Source of the DNA: Caulobacterales bacterium
Lineage (GTDB): Bacteria; Pseudomonadota; Alphaproteobacteria; Caulobacterales; Aquidulcibacteraceae
Assembly: GCA_017303355.1 (NCBI GenBank)
Contig: JAFLCU010000011.1
Location: forward strand, 1-64,000
Length of the DNA stretch: 64,000 bases
Direction: 5' to 3'
In this document: positions 50,561-59,991 of the stretch, in pieces
How the letters are laid out: every line of letters starts with the position of its first letter
Numbering within the stretch: position 1 is the first letter of the stretch
The notes under the pieces: generated by a model
Told to the model about the DNA's origin: nothing
What the model saw: only the letters and a program-made list of their open reading frames with translations
The model's database searches: none
Made by a program: the position numbers and the translations under genes

Positions 50561-53293
50561 TTAGTAGCGCGCCCGCAGCGTGACGCCGTAGGTACGCGGA
50601 TCGCCCAGGAACGCGCCCTGCGTTGGGCCGTTGGTGCCCAATTGCAACGGCACGTCGAACGCGACCTGCACATAATCTTCGTCGGTGATATTGCGGCCCC
50701 AGAACTCCAGAGACCACGCATCGTTCGGCGAAGCGATGCCGAAGCGCGCGTTCACCAGCGTATAGGACGGCTGCTCCTTGGACGGACGCAGGTCCGAACC
50801 GGTGTTCTGATCACCGACATAACGTGCGTCGACGTAGAACAGGCCATTCAGCGCGCCGTTGAAGAGCGGACGCTCATAAGTGAACGCCGTCGTCGCGGTC
50901 CATTCCGGCGAGTTGGTCAGCTGCGAACCAGGCAGACGCAGCAGCGTCGGCTCACCCGTGATCGGGTTTGAGTTCCGCTGCACCCAACCGCCGCAGCCCA
51001 GCGTCGGCGTGCAATCGCCGCCATAGGCAGCGTCGTTGAAGGCCACACCGCCTTGGATCGCCAGACCTTCGACCGGCGTGCGCCAGATCGCGTCAAGCTC
51101 GGCGCCGTCAACGTTCACTTCCGGCACCGACGTGACGACAAACTGGATGCCGTTGAAGGTGTTGAGTTGAAAGTTCTCGTACTCGTTGTGATAGACGGCG
51201 AGGTTAAGCAGCAGGTCGCCGCCGAACCATTCGGTCTTGATGCCGATTTCCTGCGCATCGACCATTTCCGCCGCGAACGACGTGTCGGGCGCGCCGCCGG
51301 TGAACACCGAGGCGAAGTTGCGGTCGAGGTTGAAGCCGCCGCCCTTATAGCCGCGCGAGTACGAAGCGTAGGCCGAGATGTTGTCGGTGAATTCGTGGCG
51401 CAGCGACACGACGCCCGACCACTCATCCTCACCCCGCTCTTGATCGTAGCCGACGCCGTCAAGATCGTCGCGAAGCCACGGCACGCAATAGCCCGAACGC
51501 GCGACCGCGATCACCGTCGCGAAGCCAGCAAGCGGGCCGGACGGATTGACAGCGGTGTTGCAATTCGAGAACGCGGCCAGCGTTCCGGGCGCCTGACCTG
51601 CCTGCGCCGTCGCCTGCGCGATCGCCGCATCCAGCAGAGCTTCACCATCATAAAGCGTCTCAAAGTTGGCGGTCAGCTCCTTACGCTCATGCGTGAAACG
51701 CAAGCCGACTGTGAGATCGGTGCGGTCCGTGAGCGAAAGGATATTGTGGGTGAAGAACGCCGTTGAATTGCCCGATTGACGATAGGAATCGCTGTAGCCG
51801 GCCGATCCCGCCACCGCCGGAATGGCGAGCAACTCGTCATACAGATTGTTCACGATGCCGCTCACGCCAGCGCCGGGCGTATTGCCGATGCCGGGCGTTT
51901 GAGCGCCGCCGACGAGCACGTTGTCGAGCATCGAGAAGAACTCGCCGTATTGCGCGCCCGTGTAGAACGAGAAGTCACGGTTGATTTGCTCGTCGGAATA
52001 GAACGCGCCGACCAGCCAGTTCAACCGGCCCCACTCGCCCGCCAAACGGAGTTCCTGCGTAAAGGTTTGGAATTCCGTGCCGCCACCGCTCGGGACGTAA
52101 ACGAGGTCGGCTTGCGAGTAATCGGAATCGCTCGCGCCAGCCGACGTCCAGTTGCGATAGGCGGTGACCGACGTGAAATCGCCGATGCCCGTATCCCAGT
52201 TGAACTCGGCGGAGACGCCGTAATCCTCAAGGTTCTGCGAGTATTCGCGGTTGGCATAGCCTTCGCGCGCGCTGATGTCGCCGTCGCCGACGCCGCCCAG
52301 CGGCGAGCCAACGCCCACGTTCGGACCGTAGCCGCCCATGTTGGCGATCAATTGCTGACGGCCTGAGCCAAACGCATACGGAATTTCGACGCCGTAATTG
52401 GCGCCAGAGCCGCCCAATACGGTGGCCGAATTGCCGTTCAACAGCGCCGGATTATAAATCTGCGCCGCGCAGCAGGTTTCCTCGCGCTCGCTGTAATCGG
52501 CGATGAGGCGCATGCTCGCCGTCGGCGTGTCCCACAGCAATTGGCCACGCAGCGTGTACATATCGCGCGTGTTCGAATCATGCCCTGCGAGATTGTCATC
52601 ATCGGCGGCGCCGAGTTCGGGGTTCGCGCCCTCGCTGTTCATGTTCATGAAGCCATCGCGCTGCGCCATGGCGGCGAACAGGCGGACGCCCAGAACATCT
52701 TCAACCAGCGGGATGTTGAGGCCGGCGGCGACACGGGTTTCACCCCAATCGCCGTAGGTCGCTTCGCCCGTGGCTTCGAAATCGCTCAGGTCCGGACCAC
52801 GCGACGTGATCGTGATGAGGCCGGCTGAAGTGTTGCGGCCGAATAGCGTGCCTTGGGGGCCGCGCAGAACTTCGATTTGCGCCACTTCGCCGAGATCGGT
52901 TAGCGCCACGCCGTTACGCGCGCGATAGACGCCATCGACGAAAATGCCGACCGCGGACTCAAGGCCCGGGTTGGAACCCTGCGTGCCAACGCCGCGCAAA
53001 CGCGCCGTCGCCGAGGACTCGGACTCGGATACGTTGAACTGCAGCGAAGGCGCGACCGAGGTCAGATCCTGAATGTCGCGAATGCCGGAATTCTCGATCA
53101 TCTCGGCGGTGACGGGCGTCACCGCGATCGGAACTTCCTGCAAGGTTTGATCGCGCCGCGTGGCGGTGACGACGATTTCCTCGTCGCCATCTTGCGCCAG
53201 CGCTGGTGTGGCTGTCGCGGCCGCCGCCGCACCCAGAGCCACCGTCAAAGCCGCGCGACTAATCGCGCGGAATCCATCCCGCTTCTTCCACAT
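50561..53293 (-). CDS. TonB-dependent outer-membrane receptor
   Basis: A 910-aa receptor. The signal peptide (MWKKRDGFRAISRAALTVAL...ALA) is followed by the TonB box-like EEIVVTATRR, a plug domain (VPIAVTPVTAEMIENSGIRDIQDL; GTLFGRNTSAGLITI), then a 22-strand barrel ending LRARY. Several cysteine pairs lie in predicted outer loops. This subtype, with ATRRDQTLQEVPIAV, is greatly expanded in Caulobacterales and Sphingomonadales and takes up carbohydrates or aromatic/terpenoid compounds rather than siderophores. A GGGAGGGAA site supports the ATG at 53293. The divergent TetR gene is its likely regulator; no transporter or enzyme gene is attached. Confidence 0.93.
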   Translation of the reverse strand: MWKKRDGFRAISRAALTVALGAAAAATATPALAQDGDEEIVVTATRRDQTLQEVPIAVTPVTAEMIENSGIRDIQDLTSVAPSLQFNVSESESSATARLRGVGTQGSNPGLESAVGIFVDGVYRARNGVALTDLGEVAQIEVLRGPQGTLFGRNTSAGLITITSRGPDLSDFEATGEATYGDWGETRVAAGLNIPLVEDVLGVRLFAAMAQRDGFMNMNSEGANPELGAADDDNLAGHDSNTRDMYTLRGQLLWDTPTASMRLIADYSEREETCCAAQIYNPALLNGNSATVLGGSGANYGVEIPYAFGSGRQQLIANMGGYGPNVGVGSPLGGVGDGDISAREGYANREYSQNLEDYGVSAEFNWDTGIGDFTSVTAYRNWTSAGASDSDYSQADLVYVPSGGGTEFQTFTQELRLAGEWGRLNWLVGAFYSDEQINRDFSFYTGAQYGEFFSMLDNVLVGGAQTPGIGNTPGAGVSGIVNNLYDELLAIPAVAGSAGYSDSYRQSGNSTAFFTHNILSLTDRTDLTVGLRFTHERKELTANFETLYDGEALLDAAIAQATAQAGQAPGTLAAFSNCNTAVNPSGPLAGFATVIAVARSGYCVPWLRDDLDGVGYDQERGEDEWSGVVSLRHEFTDNISAYASYSRGYKGGGFNLDRNFASVFTGGAPDTSFAAEMVDAQEIGIKTEWFGGDLLLNLAVYHNEYENFQLNTFNGIQFVVTSVPEVNVDGAELDAIWRTPVEGLAIQGGVAFNDAAYGGDCTPTLGCGGWVQRNSNPITGEPTLLRLPGSQLTNSPEWTATTAFTYERPLFNGALNGLFYVDARYVGDQNTGSDLRPSKEQPSYTLVNARFGIASPNDAWSLEFWGRNITDEDYVQVAFDVPLQLGTNGPTQGAFLGDPRTYGVTLRARY

Positions 53294-53338
53294 ATTAAAT
53301 TCCCTCCCGCGTGTCTCCGAGGTCTTTGAGCCTCGCCG

Positions 53339-53350
53339 TACACTGGTGTA
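53339..53350. promoter_or_regulatory. Inverted-repeat operator candidate (TetR / TonB receptor)
   Basis: TACAC-TG-GTGTA is a perfect inverted repeat in the 174-bp region between the divergent receptor and regulator genes, 46 bp before the receptor start. A TetR-family dimer could bind there and repress the receptor. Confidence 0.45.
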
Positions 53351-53467
53351 TGGTAAGTCCGGTTCCCGGCGAACGTCTAGACCAAAATGCGATCGCCAAA
53401 AGAGCGTGTCGCGAGAAACACAGTCGGGACGAGTGCGGACACAACCGCGCCTGGGAGAGAAACGATA

Positions 53468-54031
53468 ATGAGCGTTACACACTCATCATCGGCCAATTTG
53501 GGCGCGGACGATTGGGTCGAAGCCGCCTTTGACGCCATGGCCGAGGGCGGAATCGACGCCGTGCGCATCGAGCCGCTGGCAAAGCAGCTCGGCGTGACGC
53601 GCGGCAGCTTTTATTGGCATTTCGCCGACCGCGACCGGCTCTACCTCGCCATGCTGCGAAAATGGCGCGAGCGAGCGAGCTACATGGTCTATGCGCGAAT
53701 GGAGCGCGAGGCGGAGCCAGCTGGCGTGAGGCTCGAACGGCTTTTGGCGCTCCCCTATGCCAGCCCCCGCTCGACACGCGCCGCCGCGATCGAGCTCTCG
53801 ATTCGCCTTTGGGCGAGACGCGATCGCCGTGCGGCGCGCGTCGTCAAACTCATCGACCGCGTGCGGATCGATTATTTTCAGAAGCTCATGCGCCAACATG
53901 GATTAAGCGAAGAAGATTCCCGCAAGCGCGCGTTCCTTTTCTACGCGGCGCTCTTGGCCGAGGCGGTCATCGTGATTGACGATCGCGAGAAAACCAGCCG
54001 CGACCTTCAAGACATCCTGCTCGGATCATGA
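53468..54031 (+). CDS. TetR-family transcriptional regulator
   Basis: A 187-aa regulator. The N-terminal helix-turn-helix (AFDAMAEGGIDAVRIEPLAKQLGVTRGSFYWHFADRDRLYLAML, about 18-63) is standard; the remaining part is the helical ligand-binding domain. The ATG at 53468 begins MSVTHSSS; an upstream in-frame ATG at 53387 would add 27 Arg-rich residues and is unlikely. It is divergent from the TonB receptor gene, its probable target. Confidence 0.9.
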   Translation: MSVTHSSSANLGADDWVEAAFDAMAEGGIDAVRIEPLAKQLGVTRGSFYWHFADRDRLYLAMLRKWRERASYMVYARMEREAEPAGVRLERLLALPYASPRSTRAAAIELSIRLWARRDRRAARVVKLIDRVRIDYFQKLMRQHGLSEEDSRKRAFLFYAALLAEAVIVIDDREKTSRDLQDILLGS

Positions 54032-54036
54032 GCAAA

Positions 54037-54058
54037 GGGAGCCGCCGAAGCGGCTCCC
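54037..54058. terminator. Hairpin between convergent TetR and VIT/vWA genes
   Basis: GGGAGCCGC-CGAA-GCGGCTCCC is a perfect 9-bp stem with a tetraloop. There is no U-tract on the plus strand and a weak TTTGCT on the minus strand, so it may end transcription inefficiently in both directions. Confidence 0.6.
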
Positions 54059-54063
54059 AATCC

Positions 54064-56160
54064 TCAAGCGCGTTGCGTGCGTCGCTGGCGTAGGCCGAAC
54101 CAGCTCAGCGCCAGCAGCATCGCGAGCAAGGCCAGGAAGCCCGGCTCCGGCGCCGACGAGCCGCCAAATTGCTCGCCATAAGCGCCGGGACCCACGCCGA
54201 CGGGCATGGGCAATGGCACGTCGGCGTTCCGTGCGGCGCTCGGATCGTTGTTCACGACGCGGCGCGACACCGCCACGAAGGAGGTCCAATCGGTGGCGAT
54301 CGCGAAATCGAGACCCAATTGCGTGACGCGCTCCTGCAACTCGCTTTCACTGAGCCGCAGCGTGCGCAATTCGGCGGGCGTAGTGTAGTCGCGCATCAGA
54401 TCATCCACCTGCGAGCGCGCCCAGATCGCTGGGATCGCCGACGTGGATGCCGCTGGATCAGTCCGCGCATCCGACAAGCTCACGCGCACCGGCAAGCTGG
54501 CCGGACGACCATTGACCAAGCCGCGCACGTTGATCACGCCGCTGCGCGAACCCGTGAAGCGCCCCATCAGCCGCAAGGAATCTCCCGCGAACAGATCGGG
54601 GATAATCACGGGCGTCACGCCCTCTGGCCGCAGATTGCCCCAATCGATGCTGATGTCTGTCAGCACCGGCGTCCGCAGGCTGTCGGCGAACGCCGTCGCC
54701 GCTTCGAACGGAGTTTCAGTCGGATCAATATAGCGCGCGAAGCCGCGGCCCCGGCGCGCCATCTCCGAAAGCAGATAACGGTTCACCGACGAGCCCACGC
54801 CAAACGCATGGACGCGCGCATCGCCCAGGCGTGACGCCATGTAGCTCAGCACCTCGGATTCATTGCCGATGTAGCCGTCACTCAAGAAGACAACGATGCG
54901 CAGTGTGTTCGGTTGCTGGCGCACGGCGAACGCCTGCTCCATCGCCGGCACGATTTCGGTGCCGCCGTCAGCGTGCAGGCCACGCACGAAATTGAGCGCG
55001 CGCTGCACGTTTTGGCCAGAAGCTGGAACCGGACCCGCCGTAAACTCGCGCGGCGTCGAGCCAAACTGGATGATGCGGAAATAGTCGCCGAGCCGCAGCT
55101 GCGCGAGCGCGCGCTGCATGAACACCTTGCTGGCCTCGATCGGCTCGCCGCCCATCGACCCAGACGTATCCAGCACGAAGACGATTTCGCGCGGCGCGAT
55201 TTGCGTCTCGCGCGGTGCTGCGGGCGGTTCAATCACGAGGCTGAAGAAACCGCCGCGGGCATCAGCGTGTGTGAGCACGCCAGCCTGCACGGCCGCGCCG
55301 GCGAGCGTGTAACGCAGCACAAAGTCGCGATTGTCGATGGTGCGCCCCTCATTGAGCACGACTCGCCGGGAACGGCCCTCGCCGGAGACGTTCACCGCAT
55401 GCGTCGCGCTCGTCACCGCGCCAATTGGGAATCCCGCTTCAATATCAACCGCGATCGAAACGCGATCCGGCGCGATTTCACCAGGCAAGGTCAGTCCAAA
55501 CACGACCGCTGGATATGTTGGCGGCGGCGCAATCGCCCAGCCGCCGCCCTGCGGCTGCAATTGCGCTGGCGCGCCAGGCTCGTCAGAAACTTGAAGCGCG
55601 GCGGCGCGCGGCGGCGGATTGTAACGCGGACCAACCACCAGCGGCAGCACAAGCTCATAAGCGCCTTCCACGCGGGGCACGCTCTGCACGTAGCGCAGAG
55701 TGATACGCACCGGCGCGCCTGGCATTAAATTAGCCACCTCCTGGGTGAACATGTTGGGGCGATGCTGCGTCAATAGCGCCGCGGCGCGACCTTCATCGCG
55801 CGCGGCCTCGTACTCGCGCCGCGCTTGCTCGCGGCGGCGAATTTGCGCTTCAACAATCTCATCGCCGACCTGCATCGTCATCGCGTTGACGGCGGCGTTC
55901 TCGTTGAGAAGAAACAGATAGGTCGCGTTGAGCGGCGTCTCGGTGGGGTTTTCGAACGTCTGCACCAGGGTGACGGTGGCGAGGTCGCCGTCGATATCGA
56001 CGGAGAAATCGCTGCTCGCCATCGGCAGCGTCACCTCGCGCCCGTCCACTTGCGCGCGCAATTGGCCGCCGACAGTGTCGAGCGGATCCGCATGCGCGGG
56101 CGACCCGATCAGGAGCGAGAAGCTCCCGGCCAGCAAAAGCACAAAACGTCTAGCGAGCAT
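54064..56160 (-). CDS. VIT/vWA-domain secreted protein with PEP-CTERM-like sorting tail
   Basis: A 698-aa protein. The signal peptide ends at about residue 24 (SPAHA|D), a VIT domain spans about 30-160 (TVTLVQTFENPTETPLNATYLF; RREQARREYEAARDEGRAAALL), and a vWA domain with the MIDAS motif Asp331-TSGS follows (about 325-490). The C-terminus carries Pro671-Glu-Pro, a 16-residue hydrophobic helix and Arg-Gln-Arg-Arg, the plan of an exosortase substrate. The exosortase gene lies directly upstream and overlaps the start by 11 nt. The domain order resembles the marine proteobacterial sortase target family. It is probably anchored at or released from the cell surface after sorting. Confidence 0.88.
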   Translation of the reverse strand: MLARRFVLLLAGSFSLLIGSPAHADPLDTVGGQLRAQVDGREVTLPMASSDFSVDIDGDLATVTLVQTFENPTETPLNATYLFLLNENAAVNAMTMQVGDEIVEAQIRRREQARREYEAARDEGRAAALLTQHRPNMFTQEVANLMPGAPVRITLRYVQSVPRVEGAYELVLPLVVGPRYNPPPRAAALQVSDEPGAPAQLQPQGGGWAIAPPPTYPAVVFGLTLPGEIAPDRVSIAVDIEAGFPIGAVTSATHAVNVSGEGRSRRVVLNEGRTIDNRDFVLRYTLAGAAVQAGVLTHADARGGFFSLVIEPPAAPRETQIAPREIVFVLDTSGSMGGEPIEASKVFMQRALAQLRLGDYFRIIQFGSTPREFTAGPVPASGQNVQRALNFVRGLHADGGTEIVPAMEQAFAVRQQPNTLRIVVFLSDGYIGNESEVLSYMASRLGDARVHAFGVGSSVNRYLLSEMARRGRGFARYIDPTETPFEAATAFADSLRTPVLTDISIDWGNLRPEGVTPVIIPDLFAGDSLRLMGRFTGSRSGVINVRGLVNGRPASLPVRVSLSDARTDPAASTSAIPAIWARSQVDDLMRDYTTPAELRTLRLSESELQERVTQLGLDFAIATDWTSFVAVSRRVVNNDPSAARNADVPLPMPVGVGPGAYGEQFGGSSAPEPGFLALLAMLLALSWFGLRQRRTQRA

Positions 56161-57640
56161 GGGCTCCTCCCTCGGCGAAAACTTGCTGCGTGGACACATC
56201 AAGCGCGGCGATGACGCCCGCATCGAAGCTTGCGCGTTCGGCGGCGCTGGCGTGCTCCGGCGATATCCGCTGCACGGCGGTCCACACGGTGGATCGATCA
56301 TTCAGCCAAAACCACACGGCCTCGGAGACGCTTGCCGCGCGATGTCCCTGATCGGACAGAAAACTCACATCGACGCGATACGCGCGGCCATCCGGCGCTA
56401 CCGCGCGATAGCGCGCCGTCGGCAGCGGCTCGAAGCGCATGCCGAGATAAGTGACCTCGTAGCCAAGCCCGCGCAGGCATTCGTCCGGCGCATGAAGATG
56501 GCGCAGCGGCGACGTTGTGCGCGCGAGCATGAGCGCATGCTCGCCGTAAGCCGCCTTCACGGCGACGCCGCCGAATTGCTCGAAATACGCGCGCTCAAGT
56601 GTGGTCAGGGGCAGCGCCACCGCGCGCGATGCGCCGATACGCTCCGGCGCCGCGATGCTGACCGGCTGGCGCGCGATATCAACCGGCGCGCGCGGCGCCG
56701 AGATAATGGCGACCGCGAGCAGCATGAAGGCCGCGGCACTCCACGGCGAGCGCTTTCGCGGCTGTCGCGGAACGTGCGCGCGCGGCGTTCTTGGCGCTGT
56801 CCACGCCGTACGCGCCCACAGGATCAAAGCAGGCCCCACGGCGCCGAGCGCGATGAGCCCCACATTATCGTGCCACGGCTGCAGCATGACATCGAAACCC
56901 AGCCGCGCCGGGCCGATCGCAACGCCGCTCGCGAGCATGACAATGCGCAGAAAATTGCCGATCAACGCCGCCGCCAGCGCGACACCCACGCCAAGCACGC
57001 CAACAAACCAGCGCGGCCGCGCGAGCGTGGCGGAGGTAACGAACATGAAGCCGAAGACGATCAGCGCCCGCGCGCCGGAGCACGGCAAGTCGACGAGGAC
57101 ATCGGCGCCGTCGACGCTGATGCGCACGCCGGCGCAACGCACGTCATCAAACAAAACCGAAAGCGCGCCGCAGGCGCCGCCGGCGGATATCTCCTGCAGC
57201 ACATAGCCGATGGAGCGCTGCACGATCCGCTCGAGCGGCAACGCAAAAGCGAACGCCACCGAAAGCCAGAAGGGCGACAACGGCCGTGCGCGGCGCTCTA
57301 AGCCGGCGAGCCGGGCGAGCGCGTAAACATCGATCACCAGCGCCAAGGCGCCGATCGTGTCGATCGCAAGCACCTGCCCAGCAAGACGCACCAGGGCCGT
57401 CGCCGCGAGCAGCGCCACGGCGATGCGCTCGTCCTCACGGGTGACGGCGCCGCGTAGCGGGCTCGTACAGCTCCACGCTGAAAGCGCCACGACGAGCGCG
57501 AAATAGACGAAGCCATGCGAATCGAAGGCGGGATCAAGCCACGTGTCGATCAGCCAATGCACCGGCCCGTACGCGAGCAGCAGCAGAGCCGCGGCGAAGG
57601 CCGCGCGGCCAGCATCGATACGAGGCAGCGCCACAAGCAT
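56150..57640 (-). CDS. Exosortase with C-terminal EpsI-like domain
   Basis: A 496-aa protein. The first 280 residues are a polytopic membrane domain with the exosortase triad: Cys187 (LPCSGARAL), Arg232 (NFLRIVMLA) and His257 (QPWHDNVGL). After a further span, residues about 310-496 form a periplasmic domain resembling EpsI (DUF3485), with DECLRGLGYEVTYLG. It should cleave the PEP-CTERM-like tail of the protein encoded next, whose start it overlaps. No polysaccharide or eps genes are nearby, so this appears to be a dedicated single-substrate system. The database subfamily was not determined. Confidence 0.88.
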   Translation of the reverse strand: MLVALPRIDAGRAAFAAALLLLAYGPVHWLIDTWLDPAFDSHGFVYFALVVALSAWSCTSPLRGAVTREDERIAVALLAATALVRLAGQVLAIDTIGALALVIDVYALARLAGLERRARPLSPFWLSVAFAFALPLERIVQRSIGYVLQEISAGGACGALSVLFDDVRCAGVRISVDGADVLVDLPCSGARALIVFGFMFVTSATLARPRWFVGVLGVGVALAAALIGNFLRIVMLASGVAIGPARLGFDVMLQPWHDNVGLIALGAVGPALILWARTAWTAPRTPRAHVPRQPRKRSPWSAAAFMLLAVAIISAPRAPVDIARQPVSIAAPERIGASRAVALPLTTLERAYFEQFGGVAVKAAYGEHALMLARTTSPLRHLHAPDECLRGLGYEVTYLGMRFEPLPTARYRAVAPDGRAYRVDVSFLSDQGHRAASVSEAVWFWLNDRSTVWTAVQRISPEHASAAERASFDAGVIAALDVSTQQVFAEGGAHAR

Positions 57641-57694
57641 GGCGTGGTGCTAATATCTCGGCGTGCAATCCTTACCGGCGCGGCGCGCAGGCGC

Positions 57695-59290
57695 TCAGGA
57701 AGTGGCGTGCAAAGCTTGTGCAGCCGGCAGCGTCAGCAAAAACGCGGCGCCCGCATCCGTATCCACGAGCGCGATGTCGCCGCCATGAGCGCGCAACAAT
57801 GCGCGCACGATGCCAAGCCCCATGCCCGTGCCGCCTTCGGCGCGGCGCGTGGTGAAGAACGGATCGAACACGCGCTCGCGGTTTCCGGGCGAGACGCCCG
57901 CGCCATCGTCGCTGACGCGAACACACACGCGGCCCTCTTCCGCGATCGCCGCGATTTCCACGCGCTTCGCGCCATGGCGTTGCGCGTTATCGAGCAGATG
58001 CCCGAAGACAATCTGCGCGTTTTCCGCCGACATGCCGAGCGAGGCGGGCTCACCGGCCAACACAATCTCCACATCGGCAAACCGCTCGCGCAGGGCTTGC
58101 GCGACATCCGCAAGATTGGAGACGCCGCCCAGCTCTGGATTGTCGGCCCGCGCCATTTCACGTAACCGGTCCAGCAACACGCTGATGCGCTCGCTATCGG
58201 CCAGCACATTCGAGAGGAAGCGCTCGCGCTGCTCGGGCGTCATCGAGCTTTCCGCGTCACGCATCAATTCCGCCGCGCCTTTGATGGCGGTGAGCGGCGT
58301 CTTGAGTTCGTGCGAGACGTGGCTGGCGAAGCTGGACAGATAGTCCGACCGGTCCGAGAGCCGCTTGGCCATGGTCATGAAGCTTTGCGTCAGGCTGGCC
58401 AGCTCGCGCGTGCCATGACGATTGAGCGGGCCGATGGCCTCATGCCGGCCTTTGGTGATTTCCTCGGCGCGCGCCGCCAGTTCACGCATCGGCCGCGCAA
58501 TGGTGCGCACGAACACAGCGCCGATGGCGATAGCGGCGATCAGCACCAAGAGCAACGCGGCGGCGACCTTGTCGCGTTCGCGGTAAAGGTTGCGCAGAAT
58601 GTGGTCCGGCGTGCGCGAGGCATAGACGACGCCGCGCACGTGATTGTCCACGAACACCGGAAACGCCACGAACACGCGAATCTTGGTGCCGCGGCTGATC
58701 GAGTAAATCGGCGGCGGCGGGGAATCCTCGTCGCGCATCCGCATCACCACACGGAAACGCCCCTGCATCGCCTCGCGCACCTCGGCCATGTGCGCGAACG
58801 ACATGCCAAGATCGCCCCGGCCGCCAATGGCGACGCCGTTGGCGTCGAGCATGCGAAAACCGGTCAGTGTCGTGCGTTGTGTCTCCGCCGCGATCTCTGT
58901 CAGCGCGGCGCCCACCTGCATCGCATTGGCGCCGGCCGGCATTGGCGCGAGGCGCGGCGACGGGCGCGCCGGCAATATCGCCGATGACGCCAGATCAAGC
59001 GACGGCGGGATCGGCGCATAGCGCTCGTCGACGATCACCGCCGGATCGTGCGGCGGCCGCGCCGGCCCGACCGGAAACGCGCCCGGCTCCGCCTCCCCGA
59101 TCGCCTGTGCATAGACGGCGGAGAGCATCGCCGCCTGCGCGATCAGCTCTGATTCCGTTTGCCGCACCAATTGGTTTTCGTAGATGCGAAAGAACAGCAG
59201 CCCAACCAGCGGCAGCATGACGACGCTGATGATCACCGCCGCGGTGATCATGCCGATCGTCGGCCGCCACTTATCTGAATAGACGCTCAA
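57695..59290 (-). CDS. Membrane sensor histidine kinase
   Basis: A 531-aa kinase: TM1 at about 13-34, a large periplasmic sensor region with a Pro-rich part (90-120), TM2 at about 242-262, HAMP, then the phospho-acceptor His327 (FASHVSHELKTPLTAIKG) and an ATPase domain with LLDNAQRHG, DDGAGV and GGTGMGLGI. It follows the response regulator with an ATGA overlap and precedes the exosortase gene by 54 bp. It probably senses envelope state and controls this locus; the signal is unknown. Confidence 0.93.
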   Translation of the reverse strand: MSVYSDKWRPTIGMITAAVIISVVMLPLVGLLFFRIYENQLVRQTESELIAQAAMLSAVYAQAIGEAEPGAFPVGPARPPHDPAVIVDERYAPIPPSLDLASSAILPARPSPRLAPMPAGANAMQVGAALTEIAAETQRTTLTGFRMLDANGVAIGGRGDLGMSFAHMAEVREAMQGRFRVVMRMRDEDSPPPPIYSISRGTKIRVFVAFPVFVDNHVRGVVYASRTPDHILRNLYRERDKVAAALLLVLIAAIAIGAVFVRTIARPMRELAARAEEITKGRHEAIGPLNRHGTRELASLTQSFMTMAKRLSDRSDYLSSFASHVSHELKTPLTAIKGAAELMRDAESSMTPEQRERFLSNVLADSERISVLLDRLREMARADNPELGGVSNLADVAQALRERFADVEIVLAGEPASLGMSAENAQIVFGHLLDNAQRHGAKRVEIAAIAEEGRVCVRVSDDGAGVSPGNRERVFDPFFTTRRAEGGTGMGLGIVRALLRAHGGDIALVDTDAGAAFLLTLPAAQALHATS

Positions 59291-59991
59291 GCCTTCGCGC
59301 CAAGGTCGCCGAGGCGAAAGCCGACGCCATGCACGGTATCAATTACGGATGGGCAGCCGACTGAAGCGAATTTCGCGCGGATGTTGCGCACGTGGCTGTC
59401 GATGGTGCGATCCGACACGTGGACATTGTCCGCATAGGCCACATCCATAATACGGTCGCGGCTGAACACGATGCCCGGGCGCGCCGCAAGCATGCGCATG
59501 ATGGCGAACTCAAGCGCCGTCAGCGGCACGGCTTGGCCAGAGAACTCAGCCTGAAACCGAGGCGCATCGAGTGTGAGCGGGCCACGCTGCAACACGCCGT
59601 CCTGCTCCGCTGGCGCGGCGGCGATGGTTTTCGCGCGCTTCAAGATCGCGCCGACGCGCGCCACCAGTTCGCGCGGACTGAACGGCTTGGTGACATAATC
59701 GTCGCCGCCGAGTTCAAGGCCGATGATGCGATCGATCTCGTCGCTGCGCGCGGAGAGAAAGAGGATCGGCGTATCGCCGCGCTTGCGAATGCGGCGGCAT
59801 ACCTCAAGGCCATCCATCTCCGGCATGCCGATGTCGAGGATGACCAGATCGGCGCCATCCGCCTCCAGGCGATCCAGCGCTTCGACGCCATCTTGCGCAA
59901 TCGACGCGGCCATGCCGGCCTTCTCCAGCGCGAAGCAGATGACGTCGCGGATGTGGGGATCGTCGTCGACGACCAGGATGCGGTGACTCAT
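59287..59991 (-). CDS. OmpR-family response regulator
   Basis: A 234-aa regulator. The receiver domain has acidic residues Asp9-Asp10-Asp11, phospho-acceptor Asp53 (LVILDIGMPEMDG) and Lys in DDYVTKPFSP. A winged-helix trans_reg_C domain follows (VPLTALEFAIMRMLAARPGIVFSRDRIMD...VSDRTIDSHVRNIRAKF). The ATG at 59991 begins MSHRILVVDDD; the much longer open frame upstream is not coding. It is the first gene of the apparent four-gene exosortase operon. Confidence 0.94.
   Translation of the reverse strand: MSHRILVVDDDPHIRDVICFALEKAGMAASIAQDGVEALDRLEADGADLVILDIGMPEMDGLEVCRRIRKRGDTPILFLSARSDEIDRIIGLELGGDDYVTKPFSPRELVARVGAILKRAKTIAAAPAEQDGVLQRGPLTLDAPRFQAEFSGQAVPLTALEFAIMRMLAARPGIVFSRDRIMDVAYADNVHVSDRTIDSHVRNIRAKFASVGCPSVIDTVHGVGFRLGDLGAKA

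Noticed and set aside
56150..56301. Upstream start for the VIT/vWA protein at 56301
   Set aside because: It would add 47 residues before a clear signal peptide and overlap the exosortase gene by 150 bp; the ATG at 56160 directly precedes the signal peptide.
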